Origin: Schizochytrium sp. TIO01 | Lineage: Eukaryota > Sar > Bigyra > Thraustochytrida > Thraustochytriidae | Length of the DNA stretch: 64,000 nt | Assembly: GCA_004764695.1 (NCBI GenBank) | Contig: SMSO01000032.1 | Location: forward strand, 6,468,668 to 6,532,667 | Direction: 5' to 3' | Part shown: positions 21,875 through 32,844 of the stretch, piece by piece | How the letters are laid out: each line of letters begins with the position of its first letter | Numbering within the stretch: position 1 is the stretch's first letter | Translations under genes and position numbers: made by a program | The notes under the pieces: generated by a model | Told to the model about the DNA's origin: nothing | The model's database searches: none | What the model saw: only the letters and a program-made list of their open reading frames with translations

Positions 21875-22186
21875 CTACATCTTGATAAACCGTCTCTCCA
21901 AACTACTAACTCTAAAGCTCTCGAGAACGGCTGAAAGACACACCTGCCCCCAAATAGCACTACATAGGCAAGTACTAGCTACGGCAAACCTCCTGCTTCT
22001 CCGCATTACACCTGTGGCAATCGAAACGGCCCATTTCATCTGGGGCATTCGTTCCATCGCCGCGGTTATGCATGCTATCCACTTACTAGGCTTATCACTA
22101 GCAGTCGTTGAAAAGGCGGGAGAAGAAAGACGGACGTAGGCGTAGCTATTAAATACTATAGGCGTGGTTAGGAAGGGGCGATTCAT
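21875..22186 (-). CDS. Possible 103-residue hypothetical protein
   Basis: This frame starts with ATG, has 103 codons and shows about 63% purine-first codons, which suggests coding sequence. I recognise no domain. The N-terminus is basic and hydroxylated (MNRPFLTTP), as in some mitochondrial presequences, but that is weak. The opposite strand is also open for 85 codons with similar bias, so either could be a shadow of the other or both could be non-coding. It lies between the UPF3 and TRIC-like promoters, where a small gene would fit. Confidence 0.22.
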   Translation of the reverse strand: MNRPFLTTPIVFNSYAYVRLSSPAFSTTASDKPSKWIACITAAMERMPQMKWAVSIATGVMRRSRRFAVASTCLCSAIWGQVCLSAVLESFRVSSLERRFIKM

Positions 22187-22521
22187 TTATTTGAATTTTT
22201 TTTTGCTGTTTTGTTTTTGATTGACAAAGAAGGAGTCGAAGAGAAGAAGGGAAAGAATACAGTTCTCGATAACCTTTTCGCGATCAAAGCCGCCGCGGAG
22301 GGCCCGGTAGGGACGCAAGGCGCAAACGTTGGTCTAGTGGGGCTCGGCCAGCTGGTGTGGAATTCCTGGGTCGATTTGAGGCCTTCGAGTGCCTCGGGAG
22401 GAGAGATAACAAGGTTGGTTCGGGGCAGTTTGATTCGTTTCATGTGGTGGAGTTCTCTCGGAACCACTACCACGTGGCAATCAATCTAGTGTTGGGCGTT
22501 ATTCAGTCTCGCCAAGGGTGC

Positions 22522-23844
22522 ATGCAAATGATGAGTACGCGCGATATACCGGCTGCAAAAGATCTTAAAGCAGCCACTCTCAATGCTGTTGGCACACGAT
22601 ACGTTTGCGAGGAGAAAGTGTCGGGTATCGTCAGCTCTCCAAATTCGTCCCCGTTATTCGCTAGGAGGAGAAGAGCATCAACCCCTTCACCACTGTCATC
22701 ATCGCCGCTCCCGTCACCCTCCACTCCAAGAATCAGGTCTTCACGACTTATCGAGTCTGCTTCCCCGTTGAAAACTCCGCTATCCCCTGCGTCATATTGT
22801 AGTGAGAAGGAAGAGAAGAACAAGAACACCTTGTCATGCTCAGATTGCAAGACGAGACGCCCCTTGGAGCGGGTGTATTCAGAAAGATTCTACAATCCAG
22901 CTTGGCCTGAGGAGTGGCCACGATGGGTTCAAGATCACCATGAACAACTCCAAATTGCATGTTTTGTGCTGTTTGCGTTGCTTTTTGTCTACGACGCTGA
23001 GTCCAATGCCCTTGGCTCCTCTAACGGACGGTTTACATCCCTCATAGATTCAGTAAACAGTGTCACATGTTTCCGACGGGGCTTGCCGCGCCGTCGTCGA
23101 CCGGGTGTTCTCCGCTTCATGTGGGTCCTCTTTGTTTCTTTTTTTATAAAATTTGCAGCGGGCACACTTATTTCGTACCTTCTTGGAACAACACCTGTTA
23201 TTCTCAAGGGCCCGCGCCACTTGATGTCCTTCTTCATGGGTTTTCTTCTTGTGTGGCACTCTCCTGGAGACATTGTATATCGTATTGTCACGCAGTCTGA
23301 TGCTGTTAAGTTGATGATGGCCATGAACTCCGGCCTCTACAAGTTGCGCAAAGCACTTTTCGCAGTAGAATGTAGCAAAGAGAACGGAGGTAGTTTCGCT
23401 TTTGCATTGACGATGGTACTTTTAGCCTTAGATGGAAATGCTGTGATTCGAAAGGGGTTTCTTTGGATTGAAAAAATGCTCGGCCACCGTGAAGCTGGAT
23501 ACCCACTTTATGTAGACTTTGTTGCCGAAGAATTCGCCAATTCTGTCGTCAAGGGTGTCTATCAGACTGTTTTGGAATATATTTTGCCTGACTTTTTCGT
23601 GACATTCCTTATCTTTTCTTTTACTGGCGTCCTTGGAGAGGAGTTTGTAGAACTTCGTATAGGTCTGCTCGTTTACTTTGTTTGGCGTCAAAAATCGTTT
23701 CATATTCTAACTCATATTCATCGCGCGTCGCTACTTGATGAAGCAAAATGCCCTAGCCCCAAACATCACCCTGTTGAGGAGTTACTTGAAAATTATGTTG
23801 CTCATGCTAAGCAGCACCAGATAGAGGAGAAAAAGCGAAAGTGA
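22522..23844 (+). CDS. Multi-pass membrane protein resembling TRIC (TMEM38) cation channels
   Basis: From the first ATG in frame (22522) the protein has 440 residues; the frame is open from 22273 but has no earlier ATG. The first 150 residues are Ser/Pro-rich and probably disordered. Hydrophobic segments then follow: IACFVLFALLFVYDA, FMWVLFVSFFIKFAAGTLISYLL, LMSFFMGFLLVW, FAFALTMVLLAL and FFVTFLIFSFTGVLG. The order GTLISYLLGTTPV, then HSPGDIVYRI, then AVKLMMAMNSG parallels the centre of TRIC channels (a GxxLxxxLLG helix, then a [S/C]PxDxxYK motif, then VKLxxxAxKE). TRIC channels carry counter-ions across ER/SR membranes during calcium release. The call rests on this motif order. Another multi-pass protein is possible. 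The C-terminus is basic (EEKKRK), compatible with ER retention. An open stretch at 22230-22413, ending before GTTGGT, could be an additional 5' exon. Confidence 0.5.
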   Translation: MQMMSTRDIPAAKDLKAATLNAVGTRYVCEEKVSGIVSSPNSSPLFARRRRASTPSPLSSSPLPSPSTPRIRSSRLIESASPLKTPLSPASYCSEKEEKNKNTLSCSDCKTRRPLERVYSERFYNPAWPEEWPRWVQDHHEQLQIACFVLFALLFVYDAESNALGSSNGRFTSLIDSVNSVTCFRRGLPRRRRPGVLRFMWVLFVSFFIKFAAGTLISYLLGTTPVILKGPRHLMSFFMGFLLVWHSPGDIVYRIVTQSDAVKLMMAMNSGLYKLRKALFAVECSKENGGSFAFALTMVLLALDGNAVIRKGFLWIEKMLGHREAGYPLYVDFVAEEFANSVVKGVYQTVLEYILPDFFVTFLIFSFTGVLGEEFVELRIGLLVYFVWRQKSFHILTHIHRASLLDEAKCPSPKHHPVEELLENYVAHAKQHQIEEKKRK

Positions 23845-26800
23845 CTTTTGACAAACCATGGAAAAGTCACATGAAAATACTAGTGCCGGATTTTTTTACA
23901 AGCTGCTCGAGATCCATAAAGCAACTGCGGGCATATGTTAGCAAAATGTTGAACCCAATATATCCCATACGCTAGTTTTAAAGGCGTGACAGCATCTGTG
24001 AATTCACTATGGCATAAAAGAAGGTCTCTTTCAAGATTGTTATGTGGTCGAATCTTGGTTACCTCGCAACTAAATGAAAAAACATAAGCACCTGTCTGTT
24101 GTTAGCTCATCGCCTGGCTCTACTTATGGAAATGAAAAAATTCAATGCACGCAATTATTTGGGTGAAGTGACAGTTACTCCAGATACAGAAGCACGTAGA
24201 TAATGATCTCAACAGTAAGTAGCACTACCACCAGCAGCAGCAATTCTCATGAAACTTCAGTGTATAAGTGACTGCAGGGACAACATGCTAAACTCGTGTA
24301 CTGTCTATATATATGTGAATTCGAATTCTGAGCTTAAGATGATTTTATAGAGGTCAACGGGGTGATCCTATCGCGGGGACGTGGAATGTATTGCTTTTAT
24401 TGAACTTAATTGCTGCCAACTTTAAATAAAGAATGCATCTTGGCTTCGTACGGATTTCCTTAACGCTTGCTCAAAGCTCAAAGCTGTGGTGGGAACGCTT
24501 GGCGAAGTGTACCTTTCACGAGACAATCTAGACGCATGCTGGTTTATTGAACGTTATTTTTCTAGTTTCATTAACGTAATGTTTTGGTTGAAAACGTGAC
24601 AGCGAGTCAGCTGCATGGCAGTGAAGCACACTTGACATGATAATACCTCAAATGCATTAAAAACGAGCTTGGTTTTCAATGTAATGCTATGGCAACTAGA
24701 ATAATAATAACATTACCTATATGAAACCATCTAGAAACATGATAAAAATAATGTAGTATCCTAGTAAATCGCTTTGCAATGACTTTGAGTATGTGAACAA
24801 TAAGTCTTAAGGGTCAACACTGAGCTGTTTATATGGTGAGTTGATGACAAACTTTTTGAATGTTGGGACTAATCTTTTAAGCGATTCTCAAATTTCCGCT
24901 ATAGTCGTATGGTCTATATTCAAACCAAGCAGCAAATGGAATGAAGAGATTTATGGCTACCATAGATCAAATCTCGATAAATTCCCACAAGCGCTAGCCT
25001 ACAATTACTGCACAGCAAACTGAAATGGTGTATATTCAGAGAAGAAAAATAATGGGGGAAATACAGATGGCCAAAGGATCTTGGGGAGAAGTATACTAAG
25101 TTATAAAGCATAGCAAGTATGAACCTCTTCAATACTAATTTCTCAGTTTTGGTAAATAAGGCTTGTATTAATCACCAGTGTAGGAGTCCAAACTCCTCAG
25201 AGACAAAAACAATAGCGAGATTCTCTATGCCAGGAGCACAGGGAATGTGTTATAAAAAGTTATCATAGTTTCGAAAGAGTAAACCAAAGTTGATTTATTC
25301 AAGAAAAAGCTTTTGATGAAAAGCTTAACAAAATGTAAAAACACTGAAATGATTTCAAAAGTAATTGTGATATAGAGGAAATCAACTCGTCACTGGTACA
25401 GAAGTCCGAAGGACTTTAATATTCACCAGCTCATTAGTTTTAACAGTATAAGCTTGTAGATAATCACAATGGATACACAGTTTATACTACTATGAGACGT
25501 ATTACCTAAAGGAAACAAATAGATCTCAGAAGTGGAACATGTTCAAAATGAGCTTTGAAGGCGGGTTTTCTTACAACAAAACGAATGATGACCCTATATA
25601 AGGGAACAAGATTATTTTAAAGCGACATGTAGTTTTTGAAACCTGGATAATTATAAAACAATCTATAGGAGGTAGGTGTGAATTTGATGGAAAAGGGTGG
25701 TAATCTGTATTTTGCGTATTTTGAGAACGCCGATATGAACTGTGCCTTTTGGCACCATACTTTTATCAGAAACAGTAGCTTTATTCATAGCAAATGCATG
25801 ACTTTCATTGATGGATTACAATGTTTTTACTCTTCATAGGCGTGCCCTCAGGTCCACTAGCTATACAAAGTTCTCAATATTGAGTGACAAATATCTGCAA
25901 AAAGAAACAGTAAAAAGAAACAATTTACTATCATAGTTTTTAAAAAATTGAGTTATATTCCTTTCTGTTGTGTGACTTATATGGTCATGAATTGCAATTC
26001 TGTTTTCTGCCTTGGTTTTAGAAAAGCGCAGAAATATCGTACAATTAAAACCATTTTACGAAATGTATTTATGCTACATATCCCCCAAAGGCCAAATGTA
26101 CGAACACCATCGTTCTTTCCCCAGAAGGAAGTTCATCCCTATACCATGTAAGGAGCTTGTTTTCCTTATAACTCATCGAATGCGTAGTGCGTACGAATGA
26201 TTTGTATTATATAATATATTCTGCAAGCCTCTAGATTACAATTTTTGTGCAGAAGTGAGAAAATCTCCCGTCTTTGATCCGTAGCCTTAAAATATATCAA
26301 CTTAGCCCTCGCAAACCTTTCACGTCAAGTCCAATTGATCCTTGGGCATTGACAAACCTCAGGTTGGCCCAGGTCTCCGCATTAGCTACACGTACCTACT
26401 ACTAGATAGTAGTACTACGCCTCTATTTTATTCCCCAGCATCGTCGTCACATTTGACAAAAGTCTTGACCACGCTGGCGCGATCCATTTAGTCCTCAAAT
26501 CTGGTACTAGGACCTCTGCCAGACTAGCGCAGATGAAAATGAGTGCAGCACAACCATATCCGCTTTGGCTACTGCTCGCTGGTGGCACTCTTGAGGAGTG
26601 CTGCACGGCGACCAGTCCGTGTCACAAACCCGCTGCACCCGCGGCGGCCAAGGCCTACACGGCCCTAGCACCTCCCAAGCGGTGGGTGTCCCTTTGTTCA
26701 TACGTTGATCCGCATTTTCCCATTTCTCGTTGTGCTTGTTTTCTCACAGGATTTAGTTGTTCAAGTCCTTTGGAGCATATCAAATTCATTACGCTCTCGC

Positions 26801-26910
26801 TGTACCAAACCTTCTGCTGATAAACGTGCTACGTTTTCTGAGCCTGCGCTAACTTGTGTATTACTCCTTCGCTTTGATAAAGTTTGTGAAAATCTGCAAG
26901 TTTCGAGACC
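23845..26910. other. AT-rich intergenic spacer upstream of the P5A ATPase gene
   Basis: About 3 kb, strongly AT-rich between 23.9 and 26.3 kb and richer in GC just upstream of the ATPase gene, where the promoter and 5' UTR should lie. Only short frames occur, none with a recognisable domain. No RNA gene or mobile element recognised. Confidence 0.5.
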
Positions 26911-29900
26911 ATGGTGAGCATTTCAGAGGTGGCTGTGACCCGCTCGTGCAAGAACATTGAGCATGCCACCGTGTACAAGTCTGCGCCTTGGAAGCGCACT
27001 TCAATCATTGCCTTTGCTGTGGTGCTCTATGCCATCGTTTTGCCGTACGCATGGAATACAATGGGCGAACCACGCCGACGTGCTGTGATGGAGGTAGAGG
27101 CGCTTGAGCAAAAGAAAATGCACGAAGAAGAGCTCGAGCTCGAGGCCAGCGACGGTGAGGTGACGCTCTCATTTGGGGATGATGAGGATGAGGGTGGTGT
27201 CATCTCGTTTGGTGAAGATGAAGGCGAGGACGAGGATGAGGTCGTCGCTGTGAACTCTGCTATTATTGCTGACGAGAATGCCAAGGAGAAGAACTCTTCG
27301 TCTGAAGTCGATGACGATGAGGAGGAAGAGGAAGAGCGGCCCTTGCCATCTCCCTACTTGCCAGATGCTGGTGCAGTGGCAGCGTTGTTTAGTCTGTTGA
27401 CCGTGACAGTTCTTTTCCACCTGATGTGCCATTGGTTGGTGAAGTTCCACGCCCTCATGTACTTTGTTCCCTCAGATAAGATTTCGGAGGGAAGCGTAAT
27501 CTTTGTACTGCCTTACGCATATCGTGGAAAGCCTGAATTAGTTTATGTAAAGCGCGATAAGGTTTCGCAAAACCTTACCATCGAGTTTCAACGTCAGCGC
27601 TTTGAGCTTATGAAGGAAGGCGTGGAACTTGGCCAGGTGAAGTTGATGGGCTTGTCTGAAACTTCGGAGCGTGTCGACAGCGATGACGAGGAGATTCTGT
27701 TGCAAAAGCTTAGCGCCGAAGAGCGAGAGGCGTGTGAGCGCCAGACCAAGGATGCAATTGCTCGCCACGGCGTCTTCTGCCCAGTTATGGCACCTGTTGA
27801 TGGCCCTCTATCCATGTATGTTGAGTCGCGGGGACTACACAATGATTCAAAGGTAACTCATCAGCGTGAGCGCTATGGTATGAACCGCCTTGAGATGGAG
27901 CCCAAGACGTTGCCTGATTTGGTCAAGGAGCAGCTTATTTCGCCCTTGGCAATTTTCCAGTTTTTCTCGGCTGGTCTGTGGCTCATGGACGAGTACTGGC
28001 AATACACGGTATTCAACATTATGACAATCATTATGATGGAAGGTATGACCGCATTTCAGCGCTTTCGTACGCTCAAAACCCTCAAAGGCTTGGCACCGAA
28101 ACCCTATGAGCTTCCTGTCTATCGTGGCGGCCGCTGGATTGAGGTGAAGACTACAGAGTTGCTCCCAGGAGACTTGATTTCTCTTAGTTCCTCCTCGCAC
28201 TCTGTCGCCGTCGATGCAGTCGCCAAGAAAGGGCCTACAAACAAAGATGCTGAGGATGCAGCCAAGAAGTCAGCGGAGGAAGCAGCAAAAGCTCGTCGCC
28301 GTGGTACGGATGCTGTTCCTTGTGATTGTGTGATTCTCCACGGTAGCGCTGTTGTGAACGAAGCTACATTGACAGGTGAATCTGTACCGCAGATGAAGGA
28401 TGCTCTTAAATCTACAAGTAACGCAAATCTGTCAGCCAAGCTTGACCTGCAGGGCCGTGACCGTGTGCACGTGCTCTTCTCTGGAACTACCATTATCTCC
28501 TCGACACCGGGCGACAACGATGATAAGAGTTTCCCCACTGCACCTGATGGCGGGTGCCTTTGCTACGTTCTGCGCACTGGTTTCGGTTCTTCTCAAGGAG
28601 AGCTGATGCAGATGATTGAGTTTTCTACGGAGTCCGTGTCCGCTGATTCCAAGGAAACTGGCATTGCCTTGCTTATTCTTCTCTGCTTTGCTTTGGTCAG
28701 TGCTGGCTATGTTTTCAAGAGGGGCATGGAGAAAGGTGACCGCACGACTCACGAGCTTTTGCTTAAGTGTGTGATCATTCTTACCAGCGTTGTTCCACGT
28801 CAGCTTCCTGTACAGATGGCTATGGCTGTAAACCATGCTCTTATTACCTTGATGCGCGAGGGAGTATTTTGCACAGAGCCATACCGTGTTCCTTACTCTG
28901 GAAAGATCACCCACTGCCTCTTTGACAAGACCGGAACTCTCACCACTGATGAGCTAGTGCCAGTGGGTGTTGTGAATGGCAATGACACGCGGGTTGGTAA
29001 CTACAAGCCCAGTGACGACGTGAAGACGATTCTCGTTCCTGTTCGTGAAGCGAGTAAAGATGCTACTATGGTTCTTGCTGCCTGCCATTCCCTGGTTGCC
29101 ATGCCTGAGACTGCAGCTGACAAGAATGCCAAGAAGGCTGGTATTCCTGAACTTTTGGGCGATCCGATCGAGTTGGCTGGAATGAAAGGCGTGGAATGGG
29201 GCTTTGACCCCAAGACTCAGCGGGCTACCCCGGGTGGCTACCAAGTGATGGAGCTTGGTCTGGCGAAGCTGCAAGAAACTCTTCGCAACCAAGAAACTTC
29301 TCTTACTACTCCAGCACAAGGTCAGACCGCACCCCCAGCTGGTGCCGCCAAGGATGCAATTGCCGATGAGATCAAATCTACTCGCCAGAAGATTGAAAAG
29401 CTTAAGGAGAACATTCAAGCTGCTAAGACTCGGGCAGCCCAGAGCTCTCTACAGTGCATTAAGATTCTTGAGCGCTTTCACTTTTCTTCGAAGTTGCAGC
29501 GCATGAGCGTCATTTGTAAACTCCAGTCGAAGGGTTCAAGTGAGTTGAGCCGCGCCCCATACTGCTTGGTGAAGGGATCTCCTGAAGCTATCTCTAAGCT
29601 TCTTCGCGAGGGTGGCAAGCCGGAGTGGTACCGTGCAACCTACCGCCGCCTTGCGGAGGCCGGCATGCGTGTCTTGGCTCTTGCGTACAAGAAGTGTGAC
29701 GAAGATGTTGATGTGTCTAGCTTATCGCGTGACGAGGCTGAGAAGGACCTCGAGTTTGCAGGATTTATTGCGTTCGAGTGCAAGACCCGCGGAGACTCAG
29801 CAATTGTTATTCGCTCTCTCCGTGAAGCTGACCACCGCGTGGCAATGCTGACCGGCGATGCACCTCTTACGGCTCTTCATGTTGCACGTATCACTAACAT

Positions 29901-31824
29901 TTGTGGTGACCCGCAGCGTCGTGACAACCCACCTCTCCTTCTCACTGAGCACCCCGACCATAGTATTGAGTGGGTCGGCGCCGTTGGTGACGAGGATGAG
30001 GCAGTGCACATTGCATTCGACGCGGCCAAGGTACCGGAGTTGAGTGAGAAACACGATCTTTTGACCACAGAAGATGCCATGCTGGCTGCTGTGCATCAGA
30101 GCCAGGGCTTGCTCTGGAAGTATGTGGATCGCATTCAAGTTTTCGCGCGTATGTCTCCTCAAGGTAAGGCCAAGGTGATTCGCATGATTCAGCAATTCCA
30201 GGAAACGGACAAGAACCTGGAGACTACAAGTTTCGTACCGTCTAACCAGACCAAGTTCGTTTTGATGTGTGGTGATGGCGGTAACGATGTGGGTGCTCTT
30301 AAGCAAGCTGACGCAGGTCTTGCGCTGCTTTCGGGCTATGGAAATGCCAATACAGCTGACGGTGATATTGAAGAAGGCGATGGCACTACGAGTTCTGAGG
30401 AGCAGCTGAATGAGCGTGCTAACGAGTTGAAGGTTCGCTCTAAACAACTGGCAAAGGAGCGCAAGGTTGAGCTTGACCGTAAGAAGAAGGAGATCCAGTC
30501 GAAACAGCGCGAATGGATGGAAGAGGAAGTCCGTAAGGCTGAAGCTCGTGGTGAGACCGGCCTGTCTGTTCAGTGGAATGCTGTCAAGAACACTACTGCC
30601 CGTCTTCGCGACGAGTTGAGGAAAGAAACCGAGATCATCAACCGCAAGTACAATGTTCACATGCAAAACTCTAATAGCGAAGATAAGGATCCTACAGAGC
30701 TTGCTTTGGAAGCTCTTGATGACCCGAATGCTCTGCCCGTCGTGCGTCCTGGTGATGCTTCCGTTGCTGCACCCTTCACATCCCGTGTCCCGTCCATCAG
30801 TAGTGCGATCCAACTAATCCGCCAGGGTCGCTGTACACTTCTTAGCGCATTGCAGCAACAGCAGATCATGTGCTTGGAAAGCGTGATCAATGCCTACTGC
30901 TTAGCTGCTCTATCTTTGGAGGGCGCCCGCTCCTCAGAGCGGCAAATGATGGCCTCAAGCTGGCTTCTGATGTCTGCCTCCATTGCCTTTTCTTACTCCA
31001 CTCCAATCGAGAAGATGCACCCTGTTCGCCCGATTCGGTCGCTGTTCCATCCTGCAATTGCAATTAGTATTTTGGGTCAAGCTGCGATCCACTTGTTCTG
31101 TATGAACATGGCTGTCACGCTGGCAAAGGATGCCATGGGCGAAGAAAAACTGCAAGAGGTTATCCGTTTCAACCGTCGTGTTTCCCGTGGTCTTGAGAAA
31201 CAGCTTGAGGATTCCGATAACACTCTTGATGCTATGGCTGATTTTATGCTGATGTGGCAGACCCCTTTTATGCCCAACCTGATGAATACTGTCATCTTCC
31301 TTGTGGAGACCTCTCAGATCATGGCTGTGTTGTTTGTTGGCTATAAGGGCCGTCCTTGGATGCTTGGTCTTTTGGAAAACACCGCGCTTTCTTTGTCTCT
31401 GTTTCTGAGCATTGGCTGCCTCATTTTTGCTGCTTGGGAAGTAAGCCCAACGATCAACCGTCTTATCCACCTTCATCCATTCCCTGACGATGAGTTCCGC
31501 TACAAAATTGTTGGTCTTGTGATGACAACTTTGTTTGGAACCTTTGCATGGGATCGTTTGGTGACAGCAATTTTTGCTCCCAAGGTGTTCGGTGCAATGG
31601 TGCAGCAAGCCCGTGAAACTACCCCCGCAGACTTTGCACCCATGGTAAAGACGCTTATCAAGGTTGCTGGTGGCTTCGTTCTTGTAGGAACTGGTAATCC
31701 GATTGTGTGGGCAGGAGCCTACTGGGCGTACAGGAAGTACCAAGGTGCCATGGAGGCTCGCGAGGTTGCTGATGTTGAGGCAAAGGCTGCTGAGCGAAAG
31801 AAGCTCAAGGCTGCAGCTAAGTAA
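26911..31824 (+). CDS. ATP13A1: P5A-type P-type ATPase (Spf1/ATP13A1 family)
   Basis: An intronless 1637-residue membrane ATPase, longer than the usual 1200 or so. Two N-terminal hydrophobic segments flank a very acidic insertion (about 75-148) carrying a partly repeated LSFGDDEDE / ISFGEDEGE motif. The actuator has TGES (488-491). The phosphorylation site DKTGT has its aspartate at 672. GDGGND (1121-1126) is the hinge motif, followed by VGALKQADAGLALLSG, which is P5A-like. After a charged helical insertion (about 1155-1215), RPGDASVAAPFTS and IRQGRCTLLSALQ match the P5A C-terminal region, and the last membrane segments follow. The M4 motif reads VVPRQLP where P5A enzymes usually have PPELP. 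The family sits in the ER membrane and removes mislocalised tail-anchored or signal-bearing helices. This is almost certainly the single P5A gene of the organism. Confidence 0.93.
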   Translation: MVSISEVAVTRSCKNIEHATVYKSAPWKRTSIIAFAVVLYAIVLPYAWNTMGEPRRRAVMEVEALEQKKMHEEELELEASDGEVTLSFGDDEDEGGVISFGEDEGEDEDEVVAVNSAIIADENAKEKNSSSEVDDDEEEEEERPLPSPYLPDAGAVAALFSLLTVTVLFHLMCHWLVKFHALMYFVPSDKISEGSVIFVLPYAYRGKPELVYVKRDKVSQNLTIEFQRQRFELMKEGVELGQVKLMGLSETSERVDSDDEEILLQKLSAEEREACERQTKDAIARHGVFCPVMAPVDGPLSMYVESRGLHNDSKVTHQRERYGMNRLEMEPKTLPDLVKEQLISPLAIFQFFSAGLWLMDEYWQYTVFNIMTIIMMEGMTAFQRFRTLKTLKGLAPKPYELPVYRGGRWIEVKTTELLPGDLISLSSSSHSVAVDAVAKKGPTNKDAEDAAKKSAEEAAKARRRGTDAVPCDCVILHGSAVVNEATLTGESVPQMKDALKSTSNANLSAKLDLQGRDRVHVLFSGTTIISSTPGDNDDKSFPTAPDGGCLCYVLRTGFGSSQGELMQMIEFSTESVSADSKETGIALLILLCFALVSAGYVFKRGMEKGDRTTHELLLKCVIILTSVVPRQLPVQMAMAVNHALITLMREGVFCTEPYRVPYSGKITHCLFDKTGTLTTDELVPVGVVNGNDTRVGNYKPSDDVKTILVPVREASKDATMVLAACHSLVAMPETAADKNAKKAGIPELLGDPIELAGMKGVEWGFDPKTQRATPGGYQVMELGLAKLQETLRNQETSLTTPAQGQTAPPAGAAKDAIADEIKSTRQKIEKLKENIQAAKTRAAQSSLQCIKILERFHFSSKLQRMSVICKLQSKGSSELSRAPYCLVKGSPEAISKLLREGGKPEWYRATYRRLAEAGMRVLALAYKKCDEDVDVSSLSRDEAEKDLEFAGFIAFECKTRGDSAIVIRSLREADHRVAMLTGDAPLTALHVARITNICGDPQRRDNPPLLLTEHPDHSIEWVGAVGDEDEAVHIAFDAAKVPELSEKHDLLTTEDAMLAAVHQSQGLLWKYVDRIQVFARMSPQGKAKVIRMIQQFQETDKNLETTSFVPSNQTKFVLMCGDGGNDVGALKQADAGLALLSGYGNANTADGDIEEGDGTTSSEEQLNERANELKVRSKQLAKERKVELDRKKKEIQSKQREWMEEEVRKAEARGETGLSVQWNAVKNTTARLRDELRKETEIINRKYNVHMQNSNSEDKDPTELALEALDDPNALPVVRPGDASVAAPFTSRVPSISSAIQLIRQGRCTLLSALQQQQIMCLESVINAYCLAALSLEGARSSERQMMASSWLLMSASIAFSYSTPIEKMHPVRPIRSLFHPAIAISILGQAAIHLFCMNMAVTLAKDAMGEEKLQEVIRFNRRVSRGLEKQLEDSDNTLDAMADFMLMWQTPFMPNLMNTVIFLVETSQIMAVLFVGYKGRPWMLGLLENTALSLSLFLSIGCLIFAAWEVSPTINRLIHLHPFPDDEFRYKIVGLVMTTLFGTFAWDRLVTAIFAPKVFGAMVQQARETTPADFAPMVKTLIKVAGGFVLVGTGNPIVWAGAYWAYRKYQGAMEAREVADVEAKAAERKKLKAAAK

Positions 31825-32844
31825 GTCTTCGTCTTCTTAATTCCACAGTTGGCTTGTTTCAGCTGCGTAGCAAGTGCTTGATTCTTAGTTGCAGAAGCTT
31901 TCTTTTGCTGCATTGTCGCCTTTAATGACCCATTTGTTGGCACTCGCTCATAAATGTATGCGTCTCAAATTGATGAGCTTGGTTTTCTTAGATACACGCA
32001 ATTAATGAATGAATGAATTGTCAGACTTTTGATCAAACATCTTGAACACAGACTAGCTATAATAACAAGAAGGAGTTTGTTAGAGCACCTATTTTATATG
32101 AGACTCAAGGTGTGATCTGTCCTAGCTCTTCTTTTAATTGGTTTTTAAACACTTCTTCCTTTGAACATTTTCAGTTCAGTTTAAGATCTTGTCTTGAGCT
32201 AATACCTCATCCAACTTGAGTAACTACTTGAGCTCAAAAACCCAAGGAGCAACAACTAAGATTGTGAATATTAATTGTCTCAAAAAAATGAGAGATTTGT
32301 CTGAAACTTCTCAGTGAATAAAGAGTTCTATCTTTAGAAACGGTCGTATTTCCAGGAATAAAAGATAAAAAAAATAAAAATTAATCCTGGACTGGTTTAT
32401 ATCATGAGTTGATATCTCAAAAGCGCATAAAACAAAAACTCAGGAGGTTGTAGCAAAAAGCTATCAGATTGTTTGGACCATCTGGGAGAGAAGATTTGTC
32501 GTAACTAATTTAAAGGAGTCATAGGTAAAAAAAATAAAATAGAAATGCTCGGTCGGCGAGAGAAGGGGATGGCTTTTACCTCAAGGAGTGCCTTTGGTTT
32601 ACAAATAGGATTGCAGAGTCTGCTTAACGAGTAACAATCCTATACTTGGTATCTAAATCTAAACTCATTGAAAGGTATGAAGGGCAAGTTGAATCCAAAA
32701 AAAAAAAAACATTGCAATTCCTGTTCCATTGGTTGATTTGTGTTCCGCTACTATAGTAAACATACACTTGACGGTTGGTTGTTTCCGATGTAAAGATTGG
32801 GTTGGTTGTTCTTGTAGAGTATTGTCGATTAGTTAAGAATTGGT
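31825..32844. other. Convergent intergenic spacer
   Basis: About 1 kb between the 3' ends of the P5A ATPase gene (+) and the RING protein gene (-). It is AT-rich with A-runs near 32345-32380 and 32697-32709. It should hold the two 3' UTRs. No gene seen. Confidence 0.5.

Noticed and set aside
22273-22521. Extension of the TRIC-like protein upstream of its first ATG
   Set aside because: No ATG in that stretch and its translation lacks protein character, so the first ATG at 22522 was used.
29797-30813. A 338-codon minus-strand frame inside the P5A ATPase gene
   Set aside because: It is antisense to strongly conserved coding sequence and has the composition of a shadow frame.
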